This document shows positions 1-10,432 of a DNA stretch of 64,000 nt, one piece after another. Under the pieces are notes generated by a model that worked only from the letters and a program-made list of their open reading frames with translations, ran no database searches and had not been told where the DNA came from. The position numbers and the translations under genes are program-made. The stretch comes from Pelobates cultripes. Its lineage: Eukaryota > Chordata > Amphibia > Anura > Pelobatidae. Every line of letters starts with the position of its first letter. The stretch's first letter is position 1. Where the stretch lies: the NCBI GenBank assembly GCA_933207985.1, contig OW240914.1:288637143-288701142 (forward strand). The letters are read 5' to 3'.

Positions 1-1954
1 AGTATGTACCGTTGGGAAATAAATATAAAAGAAACAAATTAAAACCAATGTGGCTTAGTAGAGTAAAACAAGAGATTACAACTAAGAGAAGGGCATTTAA
101 AGCATTTAAATCGGACAAATCCGATGCATCTTATAAAAGATATAAGGATCCAAATAATGTGTGCAAAAAGGCAATTAGACTTGCTAAACTTCAAAATGAA
201 ATAATGATAGCTGAAGAGAGCAAAACCAACCCCAAAGCATTTTTTAAGTACATAAATTCTAAAAAAAACAAAATGAAAGTGTGGGTACACTAAAAACTGA
301 AACGGGGGTGTTAATTAATGAAGACCAGGAAAAGGCAGGAATTTTAAATAACTATTTCTCCTCCGTATATATTAAGGAAGAACCCATGGCAATAGATGTG
401 CAAATGATTGCTACTAAAAACTTGCAGAATAATTGTAATTGGTTAACTCAAGACAAGGTGCTGCAGCAACTAAAGAAAGTTAATATAAACAAAGCTCCAG
501 GGCCTGACGGTATCCATCCACGTGTACTTAAGGAACTAAGTGCAGAAATAAGTGAACCTCTGTTTTTAATCTTTCAAGATTCTTTTCTTTCAGGAAGTGT
601 TCCGGAGGATTGGAGGAAGGCAGATGTGGTTCCTATATTCAAAAAGGGTTCAAAATCCTTGCCTGGAAATTATAGACCTGTGAGCTTAACTTCTGTGGCT
701 GGTAAAATATTTGAAAGGTTATTAAGGGATAATATTCAAGAATTCCTTGAGAAGAACATGGTTATCAGCAAAAATCAGCATGGTTTTATGAAGCACAGGT
801 CATGTCAAACTAACTTGATTGCGTTCTACGAAGAAGTAAGTAGAAGTATAGATCAGGGTGTTGCCGTGGATGTGATCTATTTGGATTTTGCCAAGGCATT
901 AGATTCAGTTCCACACAAACTCAAGGAAATCGGTCTAGATGAAAATGCTTGTTCTTGGGTAGAACATTGGCTTAAAAACAGAGTACAAAGAGTTGTCATT
1001 AATGGTAAATTTTCAAGCTGGACAGAGGTGGCAAGTGGTGTCCCTCAGGGGTCTGTTCTGGGACCCCTTCTATATAACATGTTTATAAATGATCTTGAAG
1101 ACTGCATTGAAAGTCATGTTTCAGTGTTTGCAGATGACACCAAACTTTGTAAAACAATACAATGTGAGCAAGATATTACTTTGCTGCAGAGGGATTTAGA
1201 TAGACTGGGGGACTGGGCACTCAAATGGCAGATGAAATTTAATGTTGAAAAATGCAAAGTTATGCACTTCGGCGTAAAGAATACACAAGCAACGTATACC
1301 CTTAATGGAAGCGAATTAGGGATAACAACACATGAAAAGGACTTGGGAATTGTTATAGACAACAAACTATGCAACAATGTTCAATGTCAATCAGCAGTGG
1401 CCAAGGCCAGTAAGGTATTGTCATGCATGAAAAAGGGCATTCATTCTCGGGACAAGAATATAATTTTGCCTCTTTATAAATCACTGGTAAGACCCCATAT
1501 TGAATATGCTGTGCAATTTTGGGCACCTGTTCTAAAGAAGGATATTATGGCACTAGAAAAAGTGCAGAGACGGGCTACAAAATTAATAAAAGGAATGGAA
1601 CATATCGGCTATGAAGAAAGGTTAACAAATTTAAACCTATTTAGTTTAGAAAAACGTCGCCTGAGAGGGGATATGATAACATTATACAAATATATTCGGG
1701 GCCAATACAAACCATTGTGTGGAAATCTATTCACAAACCGGACTTTACATAGGACACAAGGCCATGAGTTTAGACTGGAAGAAAGAAGATTTCGTCTAAG
1801 GCAAAGGAAAGGTTTTTTTACTGTAAGAACAATCAGGATGTGGAATTCTCTGCCTGAAGAAGTGGTTTTATCAGAGTCCATACAGATGTTCAAACGGCTA
1901 CTAGATGCATACTTGCAAGAACAGAATATTCAAGGATATAATCTTTCAATGTAG
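1..1954 (+). pseudogene. CR1/L2-type LINE ORF2 (reverse transcriptase), 5'-truncated and frameshifted
   Basis: This is the reverse transcriptase of a non-LTR retrotransposon, which copies its own RNA into the genome by target-primed reverse transcription. The long open frame from about 281 to the stop at 1952-1954 has the RT blocks in order: [56 protein letters not shown], then the catalytic FADDTKL (FADD at about 1127-1138). Further blocks are KDLGIVID, RRATKLIKG and the C-terminal WNSLPEEVV. The preceding linker (12-293) lies in another frame, so there is a frameshift near 280. The endonuclease domain is cut off by the window start. Relative to the family I remember, residues appear to be missing in frame right after DSVPH. 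The copy is otherwise well preserved. Class RT is certain; the CR1-versus-L2 assignment is less so. Confidence 0.9.
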
Positions 1955-2157
1955 GGTAATAACTGCTTGATCCAAGGATAAATCTGACTGCCATTCTGGG
2001 GTCAAGAAGGAATTTTTTTCCTAGCTTGTTGCAAAATTGTGCTTCAAACTGGGTTTTTTTGCCTTCTTTTGGATCAACAGCAAAAAACAAATGTGAGGTA
2101 GGCTGAACTTGATGGACGCAAGTCTCTTTTCAGCTATGTAACTATGTAACTATGTAA
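1955..2157 (+). repeat. LINE 3' UTR ending in CTATGTAA repeats
   Basis: This is the 3' untranslated tail of the LINE just upstream. It ends in tandem ctatgtaa units (about 2135-2157), the short 3' repeat typical of CR1/L2-type LINEs. A second, independent copy of the same tail lies in reverse orientation at 54615-54815. It shares the 'gatccaagga', 'gacgcaag' and 'aaggaattttt' segments and starts with the same repeat, which confirms the boundary. Confidence 0.85.
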
Positions 2158-2159
2158 AT

Positions 2160-2569
2160 CCCTATGTATATTTAAACAAATGGAGGTAATTTAGTTACTC
2201 CAGTGGCCATTGGAGGGAATGCCCACCTGCCATCGTTCCTACACTGACCTTTCACCTTGCTTCCTTGAGCTTCTGGCAAAGACTTGTTTTTTTGTATTTC
2301 TATCCACTTTTTGTATCACACAGCTATGTTACAATGCTGCCGCCCATCCCATGTGTTCCCTATTAAGGGTTAATAAGTATGTAGGGATGTAAAAAATACC
2401 CCTCTCTGTATCATTAGAGATGTCTTTGCCAGAAGCTCAAGGAAGCAAGGTGAAAGGTCAGTGTAGGAACCCACCTCAGGGGGTCCGCCTTGACGTTGGC
2501 CGGTGGGCATTCCCTCCAATGGCCATTGGAGTAACTAAATGACCTCCATTTGTTTAAATATACATAGGG
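2160..2569. repeat. Foldback (inverted-repeat) element inserted in LINE sequence
   Basis: The segment reads almost as its own reverse complement. The left arm is 2160-2283, from 'cctatgtatatttaaac' to 'ctggcaaagac'. It is matched in reverse by the right arm, 2422-2569, with a central spacer of about 140 bp. The right arm carries about 24 extra bases near 2473-2497 that are absent from the left arm. No open frame is present. It sits at the 3' edge of the antisense RT fragment at 2570-3112, so it probably inserted there. I could not assign a transposon superfamily; no clear target duplication was found. Confidence 0.75.
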
Positions 2570-3112
2570 GTTTAGGAGATAGTGCAGGTAACTTTTTCTT
2601 TGGTTTTCGCTTGCAAGGATGGACACCACTGACTTGAAGGGAGAGCGAGAGAGGGGGCTCAGTATTAGGAGTTGTTTCAGAAAGCGAGAGGACATCCAGT
2701 CAGAGATGGAAGAAAGGCAAGCAGTGACATGTTGCAGGAAAGCAGGGGAGAGGTCAAGGGAGGAGAGACATATATGGGTGTCATCAGCGTACAGGTGGTA
2801 GTGGAATCTAAAACAGGCAATAAGTTTGCCAAGACAGGCAATATAAAGAGAAAATAGAAGGGGACCAAGGACAGAGCCTTGGGGGACTCCAAATGAGACA
2901 GGACGAGGAGAGGAGGTATCCTTGGAAAAGGAGACACTGAATGAGTGTTGGGAGAGATAAGAGGAAAACCATGAGAGGACAGAGTCACAGAGACCAAGGG
3001 ACTGAAGAGTTTAAAGAAGGAGAGAATGACCAACAGTGTCAAAGGCAGCAGAGAGGTCAAGAAGAATTAGTATGGAGTAGTGGCCTTTGGATTTAGCTGT
3101 GATTAGTCATTG
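2570..3112 (-). pseudogene. L2-like LINE reverse transcriptase fragment (antisense)
   Basis: On the minus strand this encodes a degraded RT. Recognisable blocks are [10 protein letters not shown] (motif A, read from about 3065), a block matching the SYLS..SVS..SSH region, and an ADD-region remnant followed by [12 protein letters not shown]. The C-terminal side reads [13 protein letters not shown] and [16 protein letters not shown] before running into the foldback element. Several frame breaks and stops interrupt it. This is a different LINE lineage from the one at 1-1954, judged from its motif A (LSAAFDTV rather than FAKALDSV). Confidence 0.75.
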
Positions 3113-3194
3113 GTAACTAAATATGTGTGTTACATACATACGGTTATCACACACATATATAGTTAGTAAAAATGACAATTCTGAGTCGTAGCTA

Positions 3195-4111
3195 TTTTCC
3201 TTGATTTTACCAAGGCCCTTAACACAGTAGACCATGGCATTCTTTTGCAAAAAAATTAAAAACTCAGGTATTGTTGATCGTCTGTTAACCTGGTTTTGAT
3301 CATATGTATCAGACTTATTGCAATAGGTGACCATTTCTGATAGTGCCTCCCTCCCTCTTCCAGTCACTTGTGTTGTTCCTCAAGGCTCCATACTTGACCC
3401 CTACTGTCCCCCTACTAATCCTCAACTGCACACATATATGCAGATGACGCTGCAATGTACACTAGTAAACCTGATCTACTGCAGCTTGAGCCTGTGTTCC
3501 AACACCAATCCATAAAGGTAGAAAAGTGGATAGCAGTTAACAAACTCTTCCTACAATGATCTTTGGAATTATACCTAAATTACGTAAACTACTAAATTAA
3601 CAACTATGTTTCAGAACAAATTCAAATAACACACTGACCTCAGTCAGTTCCTTCAAATATCTATGTATGTTGTTAGACCCCAATCTATCCTTTGGCTTTC
3701 ACATTGAAAAAAACTCTTCTAAACTCTATCCAAAACTAGGTGCCCTGTACAGAAACAAATCCTGCCTAAGCCCTACAGTAAAGAAACAAATGCAACAAAT
3801 GCTAATGCCGGTCATTGATTATGGGGATGTAGTGTATGCATCTGCATCGTAAACCCATTTTCATGAACTTAACACATTATATAACTCGTTCTGTCACTTT
3901 GTACTAGAATGTAATTACTTTACCCACCACTGTGACATGTTAAGAGCTAAACTGGCTGTCGCTAGATTCCCGACGCACTCTTCATCTTTCCAGCCTTGTG
4001 CATAACAGCTTTTCTGGAAAGCTTCCACCCTATCTGAGTGGAATGCTCTCCCCAGTTATTCCCACCTCCTATAACATCCAATCCAGTACCAGCACTTTAT
4101 TTAGCATACTG
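3195..4111 (+). pseudogene. Degenerate LINE RT fragment, 5' part
   Basis: Plus-strand reading frames, repeatedly broken, give LDFTKALNTVDHGILLQ near 3200, a PQGSILDP-like stretch near 3375, YADDAAMYTS near 3437 (the catalytic ADD) and VEKWIAVNKLFL. The RT thumb region follows, with DPNLSFGFHIE and YPKLGALYRNKSCL around 3670-3760. Many stops make it a relic. It breaks at 4111 where a solo LTR is inserted, and the C-terminal part resumes at 5151. Confidence 0.75.
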
Positions 4112-5150
4112 TGTGACAGATCCATCTGTCTAAGTATTATCTGCTGGTTCGTCTATTTTGTTGTACATTCATGGAATTACCTGCCCGTACGTCCCTGTTC
4201 GTTTATTTCAGTTTATACCCAATAAAACTACCGAATGGACGGCCACCCAGAAGAGAAGTGTGCTGCTGGTTAACCTATTGGCCTCAATTAGAACATTGTG
4301 GTTAACCGCAGACACCTCTTCCTTCGAACCGTATGCAGGGTGGTCAACGTTCGTATGCCGACCACGAGGCGGTGGCCATTTTAAACACGCGAATGAACAG
4401 CGGTGTTCGACGAGGAACTTATGGAACTCCAAACGGACACTTTTTCTAACCAACACCGCTGAAACTGCTGACCGCCATTCTTATCATCGGCATACGAACC
4501 CTGTCCGTTCGGACTTTTTATTCTACGAATGGACTTAACCCAGATAGCCATCCCATGGAGTCATTCGTATACCGAAAGAAGTGTAAAAGACTTTGACTGG
4601 TAGTAATGTGCTCTCAGATCTAGGCTATCTGGGGATACGTTATACGAATTAAATGTATTCGGTAGTTTTACATTTATGTATTTTTATGTTTTTATTATAC
4701 CATATAAAATGGCGGTTTTGCCTCTATCCATGGAGATAATTGGATTTCTTCCAAATTATCTCTAGGATAGAGAGGAGGGGTTTACATGTACAAAGTGGAG
4801 TGTTTATACCTGAACCACTGTGATTGGCTACTGTACTTCATTTGTCCCAGTCTTCCATCTGGTCCCCTAGGGGAGTGTCCACCGGGCAGGTAGCCCTCAT
4901 TAAAGCAGATTCCCGTTTTACCCTCAAGATGGAGCTTGGTCTCGTATTGAGGGGAATTGCTACTTGGGAGTATTATTTCGTCTGTTCTAGGAGAGAAGGA
5001 GTTTGGATGATTCTCTGTTCGGGAGTTTGGCACATTCTCTTATATTCCGTTCGGGAGTTTAGCGGTCTACAGCAACAGTGCCTATGTCTCTAAAGGGGGA
5101 AGATCTACTAAATGGCGGTTTCACTCATTTATGCAGGGAGTGTCTTAACA
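4112..5150 (+). mobile_element. Solo LTR inserted in a LINE
   Basis: The segment starts TGTGACAG and ends TCTTAACA, the TG...CA ends of an LTR. It is flanked by TACTG (4107-4111) and TACCG (5151-5155), a 5-bp target duplication with one mismatch. It shares long blocks with the LTRs at 27326-28551 and 11550-12213: 'ccatggag', 'gctatctggggata', 'ggagataattgga', 'cttggtctcgt' and 'gttcgggagttt'. Removing it brings the two halves of the surrounding LINE together. A polyadenylation-like attaaa occurs near 4900. No internal region is present, so it is a solo LTR formed by LTR-LTR recombination. Confidence 0.8.
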
Positions 5151-5340
5151 TACCGTAATACAAGAGTAAAGTGGCTTGATTCTCATTTTTTTACAGGGCA
5201 CCACAATTATGGAATAACCTCAGGGACACAGTCAAATCTTCATTCAATCTAAATTCTTTTAAGAGATCTATGACAATGTATCTCAATAGAGAATACACCT
5301 GCCATGGTTGACTATATTTATTATCTGTTATATGTTAAAT
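5151..5340 (+). pseudogene. LINE RT C-terminal end, continuation after solo LTR
   Basis: The frame reads APQLWNNLRDTVKSS then LNSFKRSMTMYL (about 5200-5290), the conserved C-terminal block of L2-type RT proteins. It continues the LINE interrupted at 4111. Its short distance to the Tc1 end at 5360 shows how tightly the insertions are packed. Confidence 0.7.
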
Positions 5341-5359
5341 TTATATATGTGTGGATATA

Positions 5360-6941
5360 CACTGCTCAAAAAAATAAAGGGAACACAAAAATAACACATC
5401 CTAGATCTGAATGAATTAAATATTCTTCTGAAATACTTTGTTCTTTACATAGTTGAATGTGCTGACAACAAAATCACACAAAAATAAAAAAATGGAAATC
5501 AAATTTTTCAACCCATGGAGGTCTGGATTTGGAGTCACACTCAAGATTAAAGTGGAAAAACACACTACAAGCTGATCCAACTTTGATGTAATGTCCTTGA
5601 AACAAATAAAAATGAGGCTCAGTAGTGTGTGTGGCCTCCACGTGCCTGTATGACCTCCCCACCTATGCATGCTCCTAATGAGGTGGCGGATGGTCTCCTG
5701 AGGGATCTTCTCCCAGACCTGGACTAAAGCATCTGCCAACTCCTGGACAGTCTGTGGTGCAACCTGATGTTGGTGGATGGAGCCAGACATGATGTCCCAG
5801 ATGTGCTCAATTGGATTCAGGTCTGGGGAACGGACGGGCCAGTCCATAGCATCAATGCCTTTGTCTTGCAGGAACTGCTGACACACTCCAGCCACATGAG
5901 GTCTAGCATTGTCTTGCATTAGGCGGAACCCAGGGCCAACCGCACCAGCATATGGTCTCACAAGGGGTCTGAGGATCTCATCTCAGTACCTAATGGCAGT
6001 CAGGCTACCTCTGGCGAGCACATGGAGGGCTGTGCAGCCCCCCAAAGAAATGCCACCCCACACCATTACTGACCCACTGCCAGACAGGTCATGTTGGAGG
6101 ATGTTGCAGGCAGCAGAACATTATCCACGGCATCTCCAGACTCTGTCATGTCTGTCACATGTGCTCTGTGTGAACCTGCTTTCATTTGTGAAGAGCACAG
6201 GGCACCAGTGGCGAATTTGCCAATCTTGGTGTTCTCTGGCAAATATCAAACGTCCTGCATGGTGTTGGGCTGTAAGCACAAACCCAACCTGTGAATGTCG
6301 GGCCCTCATACCACCCTCATGGAGTCTGTTTATGACCATTTGAGCAGACACATGCACATTTGTGGCCTGCTGGAGGTCATTTTGCAGGGCTCTGGCAGTG
6401 CTCCTCCTGTTCCTCCTTGCACAAAGGCAGAGGTAGCGGTCCTGCTGTTAGGTTGTTGCCCTCCTATGGCCTCCTCCATGTCTCCTGATGTACTGGCCTT
6501 ACTCCTGGTAGTGCCTCCATGCTCTGCACACTACGCTGACAGACACAGCAAACCTTGCCACAGCTCGCATTGATGTATTGATGTGCTTTCCTGGATGAGC
6601 TGCACTACCTGAGCCACTTATGTGGGTTGTAGACTCCGTCTCATGCTACCACTAGAGTGAAAGCACCGCCAGCCTTCAAAAGTGACCAAAACATCAGCCA
6701 GAAAGCATAGAAACTGAGTACTGGTCTGTGGTCACCACCTGCAGAACCACTCCTTTATTGGGGGTGTTTTACTAATTGCCTATAATTCCCACCTGTTGTC
6801 TATCCCATTTGCACAACAGCATGTGGAATTGATTGTCACTCAGTGTTGCTTCCTAAGTGGACAGTTTGATTTCACAGAAGTGTGATTGACTTGGAGTTAC
6901 ATTGTGTTGTTTAAGTGTTCCCTTTATTTTTTTGAGCAGTG
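5360..6941 (-). mobile_element. Tc1/mariner transposon, full length between TIRs
   Basis: The element is bounded by inverted ends CACTGCTCAAAAAAATAAAG at 5360 and its reverse complement ending at 6941. Each end is flanked by TA (5358-5359, 6942-6943), the target duplication of Tc1/mariner transposons. Its length of about 1.58 kb is usual for the family. A single transposase gene lies on the minus strand inside it. Both termini are intact but the gene is not. The copy inserted next to an AT-rich microsatellite. Confidence 0.95.
5620..6600 (-). pseudogene. Tc1 transposase, inactivated
   Basis: The cut-and-paste transposase of the surrounding element reads from about 6600 down to 5620 in shifting frames. 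Recognisable blocks are an N-terminal helix-turn-helix region, [49 protein letters not shown] and RSPDLNPIEHIWD. The second Asp (QDNARPH) and the Glu (NPIEH) are 34 residues apart, the DD34E spacing of Tc1. The first catalytic Asp, normally in a DESRF context, is Asn here. Stops occur after DRVWRCRG and in the N-terminal part. The copy is therefore dead by several independent lesions. Confidence 0.9.
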
Positions 6942-6943
6942 TA

Positions 6944-6998
6944 TGTGTATGTATATATATTTATATATATGTATATATATATGTATATATATATATAT
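6944..6998. repeat. AT/GT-rich microsatellite
   Basis: The tract is a TA-dominated simple repeat with occasional G (tatatatgtatata). It continues as pure (AT)n at 7759-7795 on the other side of the solo LTR at 6999-7758, so the LTR inserted into a microsatellite. Confidence 0.9.
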
Positions 6999-7755
6999 TG
7001 TGATAAAGTGAAGGCAGATAGGCCTTTTAACCCCAGGGGGAGTATGTGTAGTTTGTGTGTGTTACACAAAGCTCTGTTTAGTTATGGGCCCCTGGGGTGG
7101 AGCATTTGGAGAGAAGGGTGGGCCAGTGCTCCACTCCACAGTTTAGTGGTGTTCTGGGGAGACATAGATCCAGGCCAGGGTTTTTTGGACCGTCTCCAAC
7201 CCACTGCTCAGCTGCAGTTAATGAGCTATTGCAGTGGGAATATACCCCTCCCGGCTAGGCAGGAAAAGGAGAGGGATTGCTGGCTTCCTCCCAGGAAGCA
7301 GGTAGGAGAGAGAGGCTGTTCTCTCCAGATAGTCAAGGAGACTAGGCACTTGGAGTGCAGAAAGGAAGCAGTCAGGGCAAGGCTGGCTTGGAGCACTGGG
7401 AGTGCAGAAAGGAAGCAGTCAGGGCAAGGCTGGCTTGGAGCACTGGGAGTGCAGAAAGGAAAGCAGTCAGGGCAAGGCTGGCTTGGAGCACTGGGAGTGC
7501 AGAAAGGAAAGCTACAGGCTAGCTAGCAGAGTGTTGCTATCTAAAAGGTTGGTGCAATATTGTTTAGTTTAACCCTGAGAGATAGGGAAACTTATGTCAG
7601 TTAGTGCTCAGACGAGCTAGGTTTTTTGTTTATAGGGTTTTCATTTACTGCTGTATCCTGTGTGGATTTGCAAATAAAGTGCCTGGAATGAAATTGCATT
7701 GAAAGACTGTGCATGTTTTTGCCCTAGAGGACCGTGCTACCTGCAAACAAGGATC

Positions 7756-7758
<3 letters not shown>
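6999..7758 (+). mobile_element. Solo LTR (TGTGAT...ATCACA) with internal 48-bp tandem repeat
   Basis: The ends are perfect inverted TGTGAT and ATCACA, as in an LTR. The flanks are (AT)n on both sides, compatible with a 4-bp ATAT duplication, though the microsatellite makes this ambiguous. An aataaa signal lies near 7673, about 85 bp from the 3' end, suiting an R/U5 boundary. A 47-48 bp unit (cactgggagtgcagaaagga...) is repeated about 3.5 times at 7343-7511. It is open in one frame but I see no sign that it is a gene. It is unrelated to the LTR family at 4112-5150. Confidence 0.7.
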
Positions 7759-7802
<44 letters not shown>

Positions 7803-7829
7803 TACTTTGTATTTGTTATTTTTTTTTTT

Positions 7830-8020
7830 ATATTGTACCCTATTGTAACAATGCAATGTTTTGAAAACGAGAGAAATGACTTAATAATATGTACCGGAAT
7901 ATTCCTCTTGGAAGCAGTGGTAGCGGCTCCTATACGAAATGAATGACCTGAGTAATTTTTTTGTGTTAAGCCCTAACCGTACCAATAACATTCTAACATA
8001 ATGCATTCATCTACTAGTAG
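7830..8020 (-). pseudogene. DIRS-A tyrosine recombinase, C-terminal part
   Basis: Read on the minus strand from 8020, the frames give VRMLLVRLGL, then YSGHSFRIGAATTAS and IPVHIIK. GHSFR carries the His-x-x-Arg box of the DIRS-type tyrosine recombinase. The first Arg box (GFLRPREF) lies at about 10640-10660 on the same strand, on the far side of the LTR element at 8026-10427. The GAGTG target duplication of that LTR element sits exactly at this junction. So this is the end of one recombinase gene cut in two. Confidence 0.75.
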
Positions 8021-8025
8021 TGAGT

Positions 8026-10427
8026 GTGTAATAGCACCCCCAGGCATAAAAGGGGTTAAACTCCGTTTAGAGGATATTCCCTTCCAGATATACAGGCAGC
8101 TACCAAAGACACCTATCCGCCGAACTGAAAACGATAAGAATGCCGTAAACAGCCGAATAGGAAAAACCATACGAATAAGTTTCGACTCTTAGCAGTCGAA
8201 CTGGAACAGCATACAATAAATCCCCCCCAAGAACAAGACAAGGCTCTGTTTTGAGGGTCGAGCAGGAACAGACATAGCTGTGGGTTTATTGTTCTTATAT
8301 ACACATTCTTAAACATTAGTACCACCCACAGGGTTTTGTAAAACAACCAATAAACACGTAATACACAGTAAAACACTCCCATTCATTCCAGCAGAATCCT
8401 CCCCTCTGATATAATTACTAAACACAATGGGCTAAAATAATTATTACAGGCAGGAAATTACACAGTTTTACACAATATTCATAACTTTAAAAGTATACAT
8501 CACATTCACATAAAACTGACATTCAGGATCAGCATACTCCAAATACAAACATATGTCAAAAATCATACAAATTGGTCCAGTGGGTCAAAAATTAGTCGGA
8601 AGTCCCTTGGTGACTGACTGCAAGCATGACTTGGGTGTGGTAAGCCAATTATCTCCAGCATACAGAAAATAGCTCTATTCACAACAACAGTAAAACCACA
8701 TAAAAACACATAATTCCTATCATGTTGAACAGAACCCCCACATGCAACCTATCCCCAGATGGCTTGGATCTGAGTGCTCAGTATATTCAAACAGCGCTCA
8801 GATCCTACAAACACAGTCAAAATCGCCATGGGGTTTAAGTCTAGCATGGGCTGATGAGATGGGCTATAGTCATGAGGCAGGAGGCTGACAATCAGGCTTC
8901 TCAACATCTCTCCCCTTTCCCACCAAGAGTAACAAGGTACCTGACCTCCTGTCGGTCAGTGCCTTGGTTAGTCAAGCAACCCACCCACAACAAATAATCA
9001 GCAGAGTAGCCCACCAACAAAACTTGGTTACTGCACCTGGGGAACCTGATAGCCTGTCCCGTGAGGTTATTAGAGCTGAGTTGGGTGCCGGTACTCCCGA
9101 CCGGTGGGTTGCTTTGTTGGCAGAGACCAGCAGTACTCTCCCCTGGTGCCAGTGTGGCAGCTGGAGTAGCCTGGTTGGAGCTTGGCTGGGGATCTGGACA
9201 GGCTGTCCAGCATCCCTGTGGGTCAGGTACAGAGACCACGGCCCCATCTGTGCCATCCTGGAGCTCAGTATTTCCCCTTTGTGGGCTAAGCTGCCGCTGG
9301 GGAGAGGGGTAACAGGCTCCTTACACACTTTCAGCCGCTGGGGAAGGAGACCGACTGTCTGCACTCCCAATAAATTGTCCTGCTGCTGGGGAGAGAGACC
9401 GACTGTCTCTGCTCCCTGTAGGACATTCTGCCTCTAGACGAAACTCTCCACTCCCTGCACTTCACTCTGCCGCTGGGGAAAGGAGACGCTGCTCTCTATT
9501 CCCTGCAAATCCCACTGCCACTGGGGAAAGAAGACGCTCCTCTCTATTCCTTGCAAATCAATCTGCCCCTGGGATCTGGGCCGCCTGCCCAGCAACCCTG
9601 TAGGGCCGGTGGAGAAACCTCTGTCCCATCTCCACCTGCCGGCTGGAGGTCCTCCCAGTAAACTTCCACAATATCTTCCCAGCTGAAGGGCTCTGGAACT
9701 GGAACTGCCGCTCTGCTTTCCTGCTGGGTGTTTTCAATGGAGCGAAACAGCTGTCGGTAGTCCTTCTCCAGCTTCAACTCCAGGGTTGCCAGGTGGGCCA
9801 GCTCTTGCTCCACCTCATGGGGGTCATTCAAATCATGCATAGCCTCCCTGTCGTACAAAAATGTCCTGAAGTCTGGTCTGTGCAGGGCTCTCGAAGTCAG
9901 GCTCTGAAAAGGACTCCCATAACAAGCCAGGGCCATCAAACTCCTCTCCCTCTGGGTTGTCATGGTCAGCCATCCAGGGCATATACTGAGCTGCATACCA
10001 CCAGAGAGCCTGGTAGGCATCCTCCAGTCACAGCTGCTGCCATACCCGGTGCTCCAGTTCCTTTACCCATTCTTCCAAGGGCTGCTCTCCCAGGAGGGGC
10101 ATCTGCAGTGCCACTCATTTCTGCTGTCGCTGCTCCTCACTGGGGAGTCCCTTGCCCCGCTGGTGCTGTACGTTATGCAGTGCCTGGTATCAGATGCCTT
10201 TACGGACTGCATCCTGATCGTCCATAACACCCTTATCGCATAAAACGGCTGGTTCCATCCTGCTGCTGTCAGAGTCGCTGTACTCAGACATGCGTTGCCC
10301 TCAATTTGTAAATCTAGGGAATGGTGTTTCCTTGTAGCTGTCCTTCTGGACTGTGAGAACCATCCCGTTGCTTGCCACCAATTGTAACGGCACACCCTTT
10401 TATGCCTGGGGTGCAGTTACAGAGTGT
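8026..10427 (-). mobile_element. Non-autonomous LTR-type retroelement, minus strand, with 5-bp target duplication
   Basis: The element is bracketed by GAGTG at 8021-8025 and 10428-10432. Minus-strand order: a short 5' terminal hairpin-like segment (10427-10389, TGTAACTGCACC...GTTACA), a leader, a gag-like gene (10225 to about 9540), coding repeats (about 9560-9290), a polypurine stretch (ggtgggaaaggggaga near 8910-8897), then an 872-bp LTR-like 3' region (about 8897-8026) ending ATTACA. No pol gene is visible, so it would depend on another element. The 5' end carries an inverted version of the 3' terminus rather than a full direct LTR. It is inserted in the DIRS-A recombinase gene. Confidence 0.65.
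9290..10225 (-). pseudogene. Gag-like open frame of the non-autonomous LTR element, broken
   Basis: From an ATG at 10225 the minus strand encodes a hydrophilic protein starting MDDQDAVRKGI, followed by a stop. Two more early stops follow. The frame continues with PLEEWVKELEHRV and AAQYMPWMADHDN, then in another frame NDPHEVEQELAHLATLELKL and SIENTQQESRAAVPVPE. The latter part suggests a coiled coil. The C-terminal side (about 9560-9290) is a tandem array of roughly 60-bp units coding for Q/R/S-rich repeats (...PQRQ...). There is no zinc knuckle, protease or RT. I call it gag-like only from its position between the leader and the polypurine tract. Confidence 0.5.
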
Positions 10428-10432
10428 ATTTC

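Noticed and set aside
6939..7526. Plus-strand 195-codon frame with repeated peptide
   Set aside because: It starts in a microsatellite and runs through an LTR with tandem repeats; no domain is recognisable.
8964..9437. Plus-strand frames opposite the gag-like gene
   Set aside because: They are antisense shadows of the LTR-type element, whose orientation is fixed by the polypurine tract and LTR.
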